DNA from: Nocardia sp. NBC_00565
GTDB taxonomy: Bacteria > Actinomycetota > Actinomycetes > Mycobacteriales > Mycobacteriaceae
Direction of reading: 5' to 3'
Assembly: GCF_036345915.1 (NCBI RefSeq)
Contig: NZ_CP107785.1
Span: 2,294,001-2,358,000, forward strand
DNA: 64,000 bases
In this document: positions 18,113-26,332 of the stretch, one piece after another
Numbering within the stretch: the stretch's first letter is position 1
Layout of the letters: every line of letters starts with the position of its first letter
The notes under the pieces: model-generated
The model's database searches: none
What the model saw: only the letters and a program-made list of their open reading frames with translations
What the model was told of the DNA's origin: nothing
Made by a program: the position numbers and the translations under genes

Positions 18113-18343
18113 GTGGCGCAAGAACTGTCAATACCCCAGCTCGGTGTGACAATGACCGAGGGAGTCATCACCGAATGGCTGGTGGAGGACGGCGCAACCG
18201 TGCAACAGGGCGACCCGCTCTACACGCTGGGCACCGATAAGACCGAGACCGAGATCGAGTCGCCGGCCGCGGGCACGCTGGTCATCCTCGGCGAAATCGA
18301 AGTCGATTACGCGGTCGGCACTGTCATCGGCCGGATCGAGTGA
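18113..18343 (+). CDS. Free-standing lipoyl (biotinyl-lipoyl-like) domain protein
   Basis: A 76-residue protein that is nothing but a lipoyl domain. The lipoylation lysine is K43 in the GTDKTETE hairpin, with the symmetric G-x11-G-type frame (VTEG...VGTVIG) of E2 domains. It lacks the E1/E3-binding and acyltransferase domains of a normal E2. A GAGGAGAC ribosome binding site precedes the GTG start. Lying directly behind E1alpha and E1beta, it is presumably their acyl acceptor. The transfer to CoA would need a separate E2 core, or the carrier may work in a different way, as free lipoyl proteins do in some other systems. Confidence 0.88.
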   Translation: MAQELSIPQLGVTMTEGVITEWLVEDGATVQQGDPLYTLGTDKTETEIESPAAGTLVILGEIEVDYAVGTVIGRIE

Positions 18344-18780
18344 ATGTCGCGCCGGGGATCTTGCCGCGAGGTGACCCAGCGGGGCTGGGCGAAGACATCA
18401 CTCTCGGCCGCGCGATTCACGTGGCCGTATTCCGATTCGCGGCGACGAGTGTGCGCTATGACGGCTCGACGCCGCGTACCACGACTGTCGGCGAGATCCA
18501 CAGTGCCGCACTGAGTATCGCGGGTGGGTTGTTTACGCTTGGGGTCCGGCCGGGTGATGCCTTCGCGGTGCAGTTGCCGAACCGGTATGCGGTTGCCGTG
18601 GCTTACGAAGCGGCGCTGCTGATCGGCGCCGTGCTGGTTCCGATCGGGCACATGTGCGGCCGCCGAGAGGTCGAATTCATCCGCACCGAGTCGGGTGCGC
18701 GGGTGCTCGTGCGGCCCGGCCGCGGGGGTTCGGTCGAACACGGTGATCGAGGGCTGCCAGACCGGCTGCGCTGCAAGCGA
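18340..18780 (+). pseudogene. Acyl-CoA synthetase N-terminal remnant
   Basis: An open frame overlapping the lipoyl gene stop by four bases encodes about 130 residues resembling the N-terminal part of an AMP-binding acyl-CoA synthetase: TTTVGEIHSAALSIAGGLFTLGVRPGDAFAVQL with a following hydrophobic helix and VPIGHM segment. Resemblance then stops, before the P-loop, and the frame runs out into the next gene. No adenylation motif is present anywhere downstream, so it is a truncated gene. The intact start and overlap suggest it was once the last enzyme of this operon. Confidence 0.7.
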
Positions 18781-18814
18781 TCCCGAAATGTCAATCCATC
18801 GGAGGAGGAACAGT

Positions 18815-19186
18815 ATGGCCCGAGGAATCCTGTACGTCGAGACACAGCCCAGTGCTCCGGAGCGCACGGCAGAATACCACGCCTGGTACGACGAAACGCA
18901 TCTGCGTGAGGTGGTGGCGATGGACGGGTTCGTGTCTGCGCGACGACTGGCGCCGCCCGCCGACGACGGGCCGTTCGTCGCCCTGTACGAGATCGAGGCC
19001 GACGATCTGCAAGCGGTGGTCGACCGGCTGCTCGAGGCGGTGCTCGGCGGAGAATTTCACATGTCCGACGCCCTGCGCACCGACCCGATGCCCCTCTTCC
19101 GCCTGTTGGAGACGATCACCGTGTACGAAGCCGAACCGGTCTCGGGGCGGCATGCCTCGGTCGGACGCGACGGCGTCGCTGGATGA
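18815..19186 (+). CDS. Small EthD-like ferredoxin-fold protein
   Basis: A 123-residue protein with a perfect GGAGGAGG ribosome binding site before the ATG. The pattern GILYVETQPSAPERTAEYHAWYDETHLREVV.MDGFVSARR is that of dimeric alpha/beta-barrel (EthD/DUF4286-like) proteins, where HAWYDETH is the conserved element. Such proteins accompany oxygenase and P450 operons; some are lyases or cyclases and many have unknown roles. It is the last intact gene of the Rieske/E1 operon and overlaps nothing downstream. The assignment to the fold is moderately sure, and the function is unknown. Confidence 0.65.
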   Translation: MARGILYVETQPSAPERTAEYHAWYDETHLREVVAMDGFVSARRLAPPADDGPFVALYEIEADDLQAVVDRLLEAVLGGEFHMSDALRTDPMPLFRLLETITVYEAEPVSGRHASVGRDGVAG

Positions 19187-19560
19187 TCTGAGTGAACCGG
19201 TGGTCATCGGATCGTCGGCCGGGAGACGGCTTTCCGGTGGCGGACCCTCCCAGATGATCATCCGCGTAAGACCCGCGAGATCGCCGACCGGAATACCGGT
19301 CGGCTCGAAATCCGTCGCATTCATGGTTCTGTCAGCTGAGTTCCGATATCTGGTGCGATGCCTATTATGCGGAGCGTCCTGAAGTGACAGTTCGATCCGG
19401 ATTCGGTGCCCTGCGGGAGCAGCGCGAACAATAAATTGTCGGTCGATCGACTCTCGCGGCACTGTTCATTCCGGTTGGTGCCGTGGCGCTGGATGAATAT
19501 TTCGAACCCGATTCATGATCCACTGGCCTCGGCTACCTTTCAGTGCTTATGCTGTGGCGC
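19187..19560. other. Non-coding gap
   Basis: About 370 bases in which I see no gene. The short frames on both strands overlap the neighbouring genes and show no family pattern. It contains the end of the Rieske/E1 operon and, presumably, the promoter of the next small membrane protein gene. Confidence 0.4.
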
Positions 19561-19995
19561 ATGAATGCTCCGTTGAGCCGTGGTCTTGGACTCGCGGCAC
19601 TGCATGTGGCTGTCCAATTCGTGCTGGGTCTCGCTGTGCAGTACTGGACGCCACAGACTTCGTCGGCCCGATTGATCGCACTGGTGCTCGTCGCGGGTAT
19701 GGCGATTGCCTGGGGCGCGGTCGACGGCCGCCGCGATCGGTTGGCACACGGTGAACAGTCCGAGGTGGACTTTCCGATTCTGTGGCTGCAAGCGGGAGTC
19801 ATCGGCGGGCTCGCCGCGGGCGCGTCGACTTGGCTTATCGACAAACTTCCCGGTCTCGACCTGAGCGGGAACTCGCTGTTGTTCGAACTCACCGCGGCCG
19901 CCGCGTGGATCTTGCTGCTGATCTATGTCCCCGCCACGATCGGTGTCGGCCTTGGTCGACTGCTCGCGAATCGGGCTACGGCGCGCGTCAGCTGA
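19561..19995 (+). CDS. Four-helix small membrane protein (B-4DMT-like)
   Basis: A 144-residue integral membrane protein with four predicted transmembrane helices (about 8-26, 35-54, 74-94 and 105-130). The sequence pattern (WGAVDGRRD between helices 2 and 3, LPGLDLSGNSLLFELT.. before helix 4) resembles the actinobacterial B-4DMT family of putative transporters found in Nocardia, Rhodococcus and mycobacteria. No ribosome binding site is obvious; an in-frame ATG four codons earlier and a GTG six codons earlier are alternatives. It stands alone between the Rieske/E1 operon and a decayed regulator, so nothing ties it to catabolism. Confidence 0.7.
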   Translation: MNAPLSRGLGLAALHVAVQFVLGLAVQYWTPQTSSARLIALVLVAGMAIAWGAVDGRRDRLAHGEQSEVDFPILWLQAGVIGGLAAGASTWLIDKLPGLDLSGNSLLFELTAAAAWILLLIYVPATIGVGLGRLLANRATARVS

Positions 19996-20026
19996 CCTCC
20001 GACCAGCTGGGCGCAACTGGCTGTTC

Positions 20027-20460
20027 TCATGCTCGGTTCGATCCCGCCGCGGTGAGCATTCGTTGCAGGACCGAAGGGCGAATCACAGTGGGCGGCACGG
20101 ATTCCCGTAGCACGATCGCGAGATCAGGGTCGATGCGCGGTCCGTAGTCCGTCGCGAAACGAAACATCCCGAGTTCGGCGCATCGCGCGAGGGCTGGGAT
20201 GAGCACGGCCGTGCTGTCGTGATCCAGGGGAGTCCGATGCGGATCTTCTCGTTGACGATCCATGCCGACAGCCGCGCAAGGCCGAGGTTCTCGGCGATTG
20301 CGGCACCCTGCGCCAGCCGGGTCTCGGCGGCCGCCAAATCCCCGCGTGCTGCTTTGACCCGAGTGCCGGTGCCGTAGGTGGCCAGCATGAATTCGACGAC
20401 AGCGCCCTCGGGACCGAGCTTGGCGCTCAGCCCGGTCAAATCGACAGATCGCGTCAACAC
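20027..20460 (-). pseudogene. LuxR/MalT-type (LAL) regulator remnant
   Basis: On the minus strand two overlapping frames together resemble the TPR-like middle region of large ATP-dependent LuxR regulators: first KAARGDLAAAETRLAQGAAIAENLG..RLSAWIVNEKIRIGLPW. After a frameshift near 20215-20225 follows CAELGMFRFATDYGPRIDPDLAIVL, the segment that usually precedes the C-terminal helix-turn-helix. The N-terminal ATPase and the DNA-binding domain are both missing. The stretch is therefore a decayed fragment, not an expressed gene. The assignment rests on residue patterns only. Confidence 0.5.
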
Positions 20461-20651
20461 GCCAGTCGAACAGCAATGTCAGACCACTGGGGCCGATTCT
20501 GCGATTAATGCCGGAAGTATGATTGTCGACAGGGAAGCACGCTATTGACGAGAGTGTCAGATTCTCTCTAGGGTGGGTTCGATCAGGTGGCTGCGACGGG
20601 TCTGACGACGGCGTCGCACGGACACGGGACGTGACTACGTTGAGGGAACAG

Positions 20652-21113
20652 ATGGACGGTCGACCACACGGTGATGTGACGGTCGAATACGTCCGGCCGG
20701 AGGTGCGGCTGCTGCCCGCGCCCACGCCGGAGTCGGAGGCATTCTGGACCGGAGGCAGGGACGGGCGGTTGCTCATCTACCGGTGCCGCAGCTGCAAGCA
20801 ATGGTTCCACCCCGGTTCCGCGGCCTGCTTCCGCTGTCGCAGCACCGATGTCGCGCCGGAACCGGTTTCCGGCCGGGGCCGGGTTGCCGCGTACACGATC
20901 AACCGGCAGCCGTGGCTTCCGGGATTCCCCCCGCCCTACGTGGTGGCGATGATCGAGCTCGCCGAACAACCCGACGTGCGAATCGTCAGCAATGTCGTCG
21001 GTGTGGTGCCGGAGGCTGTTGTTCCAGGGCTCGAGGTCGAGGTGTTCTTCGAGCAATGGGATGACATCTGGCTCCCGTTGTTCCGTCCCGCCGGAGGAGT
21101 TGGCGATGAGTGA
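20652..21113 (+). CDS. DUF35/OB-fold zinc-ribbon protein (acyl-CoA-binding partner of thiolase-like protein)
   Basis: A 153-residue DUF35-family protein. An N-terminal helix precedes a rubredoxin-like zinc ribbon with C45, C48, C59 and C62 (YRCRSCKQW ... CFRCRS), then an OB-fold domain. These proteins bind acyl-CoA and act with thiolase-like partners; in cholesterol side-chain degradation a DUF35 domain pairs with the aldolase Ltp2. The ATG at 20652 follows GAGGGAA; upstream GTG and TTG codons in frame are alternatives. Its 3' end overlaps the thiolase-like gene by eight bases, so the two almost certainly form a complex. Confidence 0.9.
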   Translation: MDGRPHGDVTVEYVRPEVRLLPAPTPESEAFWTGGRDGRLLIYRCRSCKQWFHPGSAACFRCRSTDVAPEPVSGRGRVAAYTINRQPWLPGFPPPYVVAMIELAEQPDVRIVSNVVGVVPEAVVPGLEVEVFFEQWDDIWLPLFRPAGGVGDE

Positions 21114-22299
21114 GCGTACGAGCCTGTTTCAGGGCAGTGCCGTGTTGACCGGTGCCGGTAAGTCGCAGGTAGGCAGGCGGCTCGGGCGGGGTGGACTGGA
21201 GCTGACGGTCGAGGCGGCACTGCGGGCGATCGAGGACGCGGGTTTGGACCCGGACGATATCGACGGTGTCGCGAGCTACCCGGGGCCTGGCGTTCCGGAT
21301 CCCGGGTTCTCCGGTGCCACGGTCCACGATCTGCGCAATGCGCTGGGGCTGCGGAGCCGGTGGTTCATGAGTAGTGCCGAGACCGCGGGACAGATAGGTC
21401 CGGCGATCGATGCGTGCATGGCCGTGGCGACGGGATTGGCCGAACACGTTCTGGTGTTTCGATCGGTGTGGGAGTCGACCGCGCAGACCGCCGGGCGTGC
21501 TTCGGTTCTGTTCGGAAGTGGGCGACTACCCGGGCACCTGGAATATTTCGGTCCATTCGGCGCGGTGTCCGCGGCCAACTGGCTCGCCATGCCTGCGCAG
21601 CGTTATATGTATGAACACGGGCTCACCCGTGCACAGCTCGGCGCGATCGCGGTAAATGCGCGTCGAAATGCGGGACTGAATCCCGACGCCGTATATCGCA
21701 CTCCGATGAGTTTGGACGAATACCTCGATGCGAGGATGATTTCGGATCCGTTGTGCCTTTATGACTGCGATGTGCCGTGCGACGGGGCGACCGCGGTGAT
21801 TATCTCGCGGCGCGAAGCCGCCGCCGGTTTGCGGAAACCGCCGCTGACTGTCGAATCCGTGGGCACCGGGATGTTCGAGCGTGCGACCTGGGACCAACGG
21901 GTCGATATCACGACGATGGCCGCGCATGACGCGGCGACCACGCTGTGGGAGCGAACGGCACTGCGACCGGCCGATGTCGATATCGCGCAGTTGTACGACG
22001 GGTTCAGTTTCCTGACCGTCCAATGGCTGGAGGCGCTGGGGTTCTGCGAGCACGGGCAGGTCGGTGAATTCATCGAAGGCGGGCATCGCATCGCCCTGGA
22101 CGGGGAGCTGCCACTGAACACCAGCGGTGGCCAGCTGTCCGGCGGCCGCCTGCACGGGATGGGTTTCCTGCACGAAGCCTGCGTCCAACTCTGGGGCGAA
22201 GGCGGTGACCGACAGGCTCCGGGAAATCCGGAACTCGCGGCGGTCGCGGTGGGTGGTGGTCCCGTGGCGGGCGCCATGCTCGTCAGCCGACGTGATTGA
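21106..22299 (+). CDS. Thiolase-like lipid-transfer protein, probably Ltp2-type retro-aldolase
   Basis: A 397-residue thiolase-superfamily protein of the non-condensing SCP2/lipid-transfer type. The position of the nucleophilic cysteine (about residue 89) reads MSSAETAG, so the thiolase cysteine is missing. Conserved later elements are the AQLYDGFS segment and NTSGGQLSGGRLHGMGF. The combination of no Cys, the YDGF motif and an overlapping DUF35 gene matches Ltp2-type aldolases, which cleave a beta-hydroxy acyl-CoA side chain from a steroid ring. Thiolase activity is therefore unlikely, and aldol cleavage of a tertiary hydroxyacyl-CoA is the best inference. GGAGGAG precedes the ATG. Confidence 0.88.
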   Translation: MSERTSLFQGSAVLTGAGKSQVGRRLGRGGLELTVEAALRAIEDAGLDPDDIDGVASYPGPGVPDPGFSGATVHDLRNALGLRSRWFMSSAETAGQIGPAIDACMAVATGLAEHVLVFRSVWESTAQTAGRASVLFGSGRLPGHLEYFGPFGAVSAANWLAMPAQRYMYEHGLTRAQLGAIAVNARRNAGLNPDAVYRTPMSLDEYLDARMISDPLCLYDCDVPCDGATAVIISRREAAAGLRKPPLTVESVGTGMFERATWDQRVDITTMAAHDAATTLWERTALRPADVDIAQLYDGFSFLTVQWLEALGFCEHGQVGEFIEGGHRIALDGELPLNTSGGQLSGGRLHGMGFLHEACVQLWGEGGDRQAPGNPELAAVAVGGGPVAGAMLVSRRD

Positions 22300-22399
22300 C
22301 GAAGGTGTCTCCGGTGCGTGCGCGGTGATCCGTGAACGGGCAGCACTTCGACCCCACCACCTGGAGGTTTGTGATGACAGATACGGCAAAGGAGCCGAT

Positions 22400-22486
22400 A
22401 TGACGTTCGATTTCGTCGATGGAGTTCAGTCCCTGGTGCGCACGATCGCGTGGTTGCTGATCCGAGGCCAGCTGCCACCGGCGTAA
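22400..22486 (+). CDS. Possible 28-residue small protein
   Basis: A short frame (MTFDFVDG ... IRGQLPPA) preceded by GGAGCC. Its ATG overlaps the stop of an even smaller nine-codon frame that has its own GGAGG (starting near 22374), which gives a coupled look. It has one amphipathic or hydrophobic helix. I do not recognise it, and it could equally be chance or a remnant in the gap between two operons. Confidence 0.25.
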   Translation: MTFDFVDGVQSLVRTIAWLLIRGQLPPA

Positions 22487-22521
22487 CGGCGCGGCATAAG
22501 GTCAATCATCCATTGAAGTCT

Positions 22522-22552
22522 ATTGATATCAATTATCTGACTATATATAGTC
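22522..22552. promoter_or_regulatory. Two palindromes upstream of aldehyde dehydrogenase operon
   Basis: Within an A/T-rich patch lie the perfect palindromes ATTGATATCAAT (22522-22533) and GACTATATATAGTC (22539-22552). They sit 70-100 bases before the aldehyde dehydrogenase start and are probably operator and promoter elements. The core TTGATATCAA recurs upstream of the minus-strand acyl-CoA synthetase near 31.9 kb, again just after GTCTA. Confidence 0.55.
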
Positions 22553-22622
22553 GGTGTGACGCGCGCCACGCAGGCGCGGCGAATTTATGAACCTGGTCCG
22601 ACACGAAGGAGTCTCGGCAACC

Positions 22623-24104
22623 ATGACAGCTCCCACGGCATCCGATATCGCACGCGGCGAGGCGCGCATGCTGATCGATGGTGTCCTGGCCGATGCCGCT
22701 TCCGGCGCCCGGTACGACAACATCAACCCGGCGACCGAGGATGTCATCGGCGACACCGCCGACGCTGCGGCATCGGACATGGACCGTGCGATCGCCGCGG
22801 CTCGCAGGGCCTTCGACGAAGGGACCTGGTCTACGGATCGGGAGTTCCGCAAGCACTGCCTGCGACAACTGCACGAAGCGTTGCAGGAGGAGAAGGAATC
22901 CTTCCGCGCGGACTTGGTCGCCGAGGCGGGGACACCGATCTCGATCACCTATCTCGCCCAACTCGACTGGCCGTTCGCCGAAGGGATCAGCTATCCCGCC
23001 GACCTGATCGACGAGTTCGGTTGGGAGCGTTCGCTGCCCGACACCGAGCTCTTCGGTGCGGTCAGTCATCGCCGGGTGATGAAGGAGCCCATCGGTGTGG
23101 TTGCGGCCATCGTGCCGTGGAACTTCCCCATCGAAGTCGCCATCAACAAGATCGGCCCGGCGCTCGCCACGGGCAACACGGTGGTGCTCAAGCCGGCCCC
23201 AGACACCCCGTGGAGCGCTACCCGGCTCGGCCGCATCGTCGCCGAGCGAACCGACATTCCGGCGGGCGTGCTCAATGTGGTGACGACCTCGGACAACCAG
23301 GTCGCGGAACAATTACTGGTCGACCCCCGGGTGGACATGGTTTCGTTCACCGGCTCGACCGGAGTCGGCAAGCGGATCGTGGAACTGTCGGCTTCGACGA
23401 TGAAGCGGACGTTTCTCGAGCTCGGTGGCAAGAACGCGATGGTTGTGCTCGACGACGCCGATTTCGCCGCGGTCATCCCGCAGTCGATGATCGCGTGTAT
23501 GCACGCCGGTCAGGGCTGCGCCCTCCCGTCGCGGCTGCTCGTGCCGCGCAGCCGTTATGCCGAGGCGGTCGAGATCGCGACGGCGACATTTGGCGGCATC
23601 GGGTACGGGGATCCCACCGACCCGGCCACATTCTGCGGCCCGCTGGTCAACGCGCGCCAACGGGATCGCGTGCTGGGCTATATAGAGAAGGGTCGTCAGG
23701 AAGGGGCCAGGGTCACCGTCGGAGGTGGCCGGCCCGAGCATCTGCCCAAGGGCTACTACGTCGAGCCGACAGTCTTCGCCGACGTCGAGAACGCGATGAC
23801 CATCGCACAGGAGGAGATTTTCGGCCCTGTGCTCGCGGTGATCCCATTCGACAACGACAGCGATGCCATCCGGATCGCCAACGACAGTCCGTATGGTTTG
23901 TCCGGCTCGGTCTGGGGCACCGCGCCGGAGCGGGTCGACGCGGTAGCGCGGGGCATCCGGACCGGCAGTCTGATGATCAACGGCGGGATGTTCTACGGCG
24001 CCGATTCGCCGTACGGGGGCTACAAGCAGAGCGGCAATGGCAGGCAGAACGGTCGTGAGGGTTTCGAACAGTACCTCCAGACAAAAGCCGTCGGATTCCG
24101 TTGA
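22623..24104 (+). CDS. NAD(P)-dependent aldehyde dehydrogenase
   Basis: A 493-residue aldehyde dehydrogenase. The oxyanion/cofactor segment PWNFPIEVAINKIGPALATGN, the general base E266 in FLELGGKNA, and the nucleophile C299 in GQGCALP are all in place, as is the C-terminal EIFGPVLAV. The start at 22623 is preceded by AAGGAG at a slightly long distance; an ATG 12 codons upstream is an alternative. It oxidises an aldehyde to the acid, which the CoA transferase encoded 49 bases later could then activate. It heads the operon ALDH, CoA transferase, SDR, extradiol dioxygenase, NTF2-like. Confidence 0.93.
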   Translation: MTAPTASDIARGEARMLIDGVLADAASGARYDNINPATEDVIGDTADAAASDMDRAIAAARRAFDEGTWSTDREFRKHCLRQLHEALQEEKESFRADLVAEAGTPISITYLAQLDWPFAEGISYPADLIDEFGWERSLPDTELFGAVSHRRVMKEPIGVVAAIVPWNFPIEVAINKIGPALATGNTVVLKPAPDTPWSATRLGRIVAERTDIPAGVLNVVTTSDNQVAEQLLVDPRVDMVSFTGSTGVGKRIVELSASTMKRTFLELGGKNAMVVLDDADFAAVIPQSMIACMHAGQGCALPSRLLVPRSRYAEAVEIATATFGGIGYGDPTDPATFCGPLVNARQRDRVLGYIEKGRQEGARVTVGGGRPEHLPKGYYVEPTVFADVENAMTIAQEEIFGPVLAVIPFDNDSDAIRIANDSPYGLSGSVWGTAPERVDAVARGIRTGSLMINGGMFYGADSPYGGYKQSGNGRQNGREGFEQYLQTKAVGFR

Positions 24105-24153
24105 CGGTCGGGGGCGTCCCCGGAACAGAGTGGATCAGGAAAGGATTCTGGCG

Positions 24154-25365
24154 ATGGAGCCAATTCTCGAAGGCGTGAAAGTCATCGAACTTGCCGCATG
24201 GACTTTCGTGCCGTCCGCGGGGGCGGTACTCGCGGACTGGGGCGCCGACGTCATCAAAATCGAACACCCGGAGACCGGAGACCCACAGCGCGGCTTGGTC
24301 AATTCCGGTGTGGTCGCCGGTGCCGCCGGCGTGAACCATTTCATTGAGCAGCCCAATCGCGGCAAGCGTAGCGTCGGTCTCGATGTCGCCAATCCACAAG
24401 GATTGGAGATCCTGTACAAGCTCATCGAGCAGGCGGACGTTTTCACCACCAATCTGCTGCCCGGCTCGCAGCAGCGCCTCGGCATCGACATCGAATCCAT
24501 CCGGGCGCGGAACCCGAAGATCATCTATGCGCGCGGGCACGGTTATGGCCCGAAGGGACCGCAGGCCGATCGCGGTGGCTTCGACCTCGCGGCCTACTGG
24601 GCTCGAGGTGGCATCGGTGACGCGCTGGCGGCCGGAGACGGTAGCTACCCGCCGATTCAGCGCCCGGCATTCGGTGACGTGTTCGCAGGCTTCGCCATCG
24701 CGGGCGGTGTCGCCGCGGCGCTGTACAAGCGGGAACGGACCGGCAAGCCTTCGCTGGTCGACGTGTCGCTTTTGTCGACCGCGCTGTGGCAGCTCGGGCC
24801 GGATGTCGTCGGTTCCAAGGTCATCGGTTCGAACATTCCCAAGTACGACCTCGATGAGATGCCCAACCCGGTAACCAGTATCTACCGGACCGGCGACAAT
24901 CGTTTCCTGGCACTGGTCCTGCTGCAATCGGATCGTTTTTGGCCGGATCTGTGTGCGCGTATCGGTCGTCCCGATCTGATCGCCGACGAGCGATTTGCCG
25001 ATGCCCGGGCGCGTTTCGCCAATCGCAAGGAATGCACCGCAGAGCTACGCCGTACGTTCGAATCCCAGCCGCTGGCGCACTGGTGCAAGCAGTTGGAGGA
25101 TTTCGACGGCGTATGGGACGCGTTCCAGTCCGCGCTCGAAATGCACGATGACCCGCAGGTCGAAGCGAACGGGTATCTGCCAGAGGTGACCGACGCCAAT
25201 GGCAACACGTTTGCATTGGCGGCCAATCCAGTGCAGTTCGATGAGACGCCCGCCCCATTGCGCCCCGCGCCCGGCCACGGTGAACACACCGACGAGGTTT
25301 TGCAGGAGCTGGGTCTGGATTGGGACCAGATCATTGCACTGAAAGAGGCAGCGGCCGTCATCTGA
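24154..25365 (+). CDS. CaiB/BaiF-type CoA transferase
   Basis: A 403-residue class III CoA transferase. The N-terminus VIELAAW.FVPSAGAVLADWGADVIKIEHP is diagnostic, and the nucleophilic aspartate is probably D175 in FGDVFAGFA. The enzyme moves CoA between carboxylic acids without ATP. AGGAAAGG lies before the chosen ATG; the longer upstream frame overlaps the aldehyde dehydrogenase and is rejected. It lies second in the ALDH operon and could activate the acid made by that enzyme. A second complete family member (racemase type) is encoded on the other strand downstream. Confidence 0.92.
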   Translation: MEPILEGVKVIELAAWTFVPSAGAVLADWGADVIKIEHPETGDPQRGLVNSGVVAGAAGVNHFIEQPNRGKRSVGLDVANPQGLEILYKLIEQADVFTTNLLPGSQQRLGIDIESIRARNPKIIYARGHGYGPKGPQADRGGFDLAAYWARGGIGDALAAGDGSYPPIQRPAFGDVFAGFAIAGGVAAALYKRERTGKPSLVDVSLLSTALWQLGPDVVGSKVIGSNIPKYDLDEMPNPVTSIYRTGDNRFLALVLLQSDRFWPDLCARIGRPDLIADERFADARARFANRKECTAELRRTFESQPLAHWCKQLEDFDGVWDAFQSALEMHDDPQVEANGYLPEVTDANGNTFALAANPVQFDETPAPLRPAPGHGEHTDEVLQELGLDWDQIIALKEAAAVI

Positions 25366-25422
25366 CGTGGCCGCACGCCGAGCTGACCGCGGTCGCGGCC
25401 GGAGATTCGAAAGGACAATATA

Positions 25423-26262
25423 GTGGGAAAATTGGACGACCGGGTTGTGTTCATCACCGGTGCGGCGCGCGGTCAAGGCCGGTCGCATGCGATTCGTTGC
25501 GCGGAGGAAGGCGCCGATATCGTCGGCGTCGACATCTGCGAGAACATCGACGGTGTCCCCTACAACCTCGGTACGGCCGAAGACCTCGAGGAGACCACCC
25601 AGCTGGTCGAAAAGGCCGGTCGGACGATGTTGGCACGTAAGGCCGACATCCGGGATCTAGCGGCCTTGCAGGCGGCGTTCGACGCGGGTGTCGAGCAGTT
25701 CGGTCACATCGACACCGTCCTGGCCAATGCGGGTGTGCTGCTGAGCAACACGAAGGAACAAGACCCCGCCGAGGCCTTCCGCCTCGGTATCGACATTCTG
25801 CTGGTCGGGCAGTGGAATACCATCCGGGTCGCGTTGCCCCATCTGATCGAGCGGGGCGAGCAGGGACATAAGGACGGCAACATCGTGGTGACCAGCTCGA
25901 TGGCCGCCATGCTCGGTTTGGGTAATGGCAGAGGCGGCGACGACGCCTACGGTACGGCGAAACTCGCACTGACCGGATTGGTCCGTCAGTACGCGAACTA
26001 TCTCGCTCAATATCACGTTCGCGTGAATGGCGTCGCGCCGACGAATTGCGCGACTCCGATGGTGCTCGAGAACCCGGAACTGTTCAATGTGCTCGGCGAG
26101 TATCCGCATCTGGCCAACGCGATGCAGACACTGCTCCCGGATCTGCCGATGATCGAACCGCGGGATGTCAGCGAGGCGATCCTTTTCTTGATCTCGGAGT
26201 CGGGTCGTTCTTTCACGGGCAGCACCCTCAATGTCGACGCGGGCATGGCGACACGTCGATAA
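25423..26262 (+). CDS. Mycofactocin-type short-chain dehydrogenase (SDR)
   Basis: A 279-residue SDR. The cofactor site reads TGAARGQGRSHA at residue 12, the signature of the mycofactocin-coupled SDR group, in which tightly bound NAD is re-oxidised through mycofactocin rather than exchanged. The catalytic pattern YGTAK and the ending LNVDAGMA are present. The GTG start follows GAAAGGACAATATA. Expected role: oxidation of a secondary alcohol on the pathway substrate in the cytoplasm. No mycofactocin biosynthesis gene lies in this window, so it would depend on genes elsewhere in the genome. Confidence 0.92.
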   Translation: MGKLDDRVVFITGAARGQGRSHAIRCAEEGADIVGVDICENIDGVPYNLGTAEDLEETTQLVEKAGRTMLARKADIRDLAALQAAFDAGVEQFGHIDTVLANAGVLLSNTKEQDPAEAFRLGIDILLVGQWNTIRVALPHLIERGEQGHKDGNIVVTSSMAAMLGLGNGRGGDDAYGTAKLALTGLVRQYANYLAQYHVRVNGVAPTNCATPMVLENPELFNVLGEYPHLANAMQTLLPDLPMIEPRDVSEAILFLISESGRSFTGSTLNVDAGMATRR

Positions 26263-26332
26263 CCGATACCGTGCCCCGACCGTGCTACGGGGCATTCGAG
26301 CTGGGACTGAATCAGATTCGAGGAGGCTTGTC

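Noticed and set aside
22556..24058. 500-codon plus-strand frame shifted against the aldehyde dehydrogenase
   Set aside because: Extremely Arg/Gly-rich; the other frame contains the catalytic Glu and Cys of the dehydrogenase.
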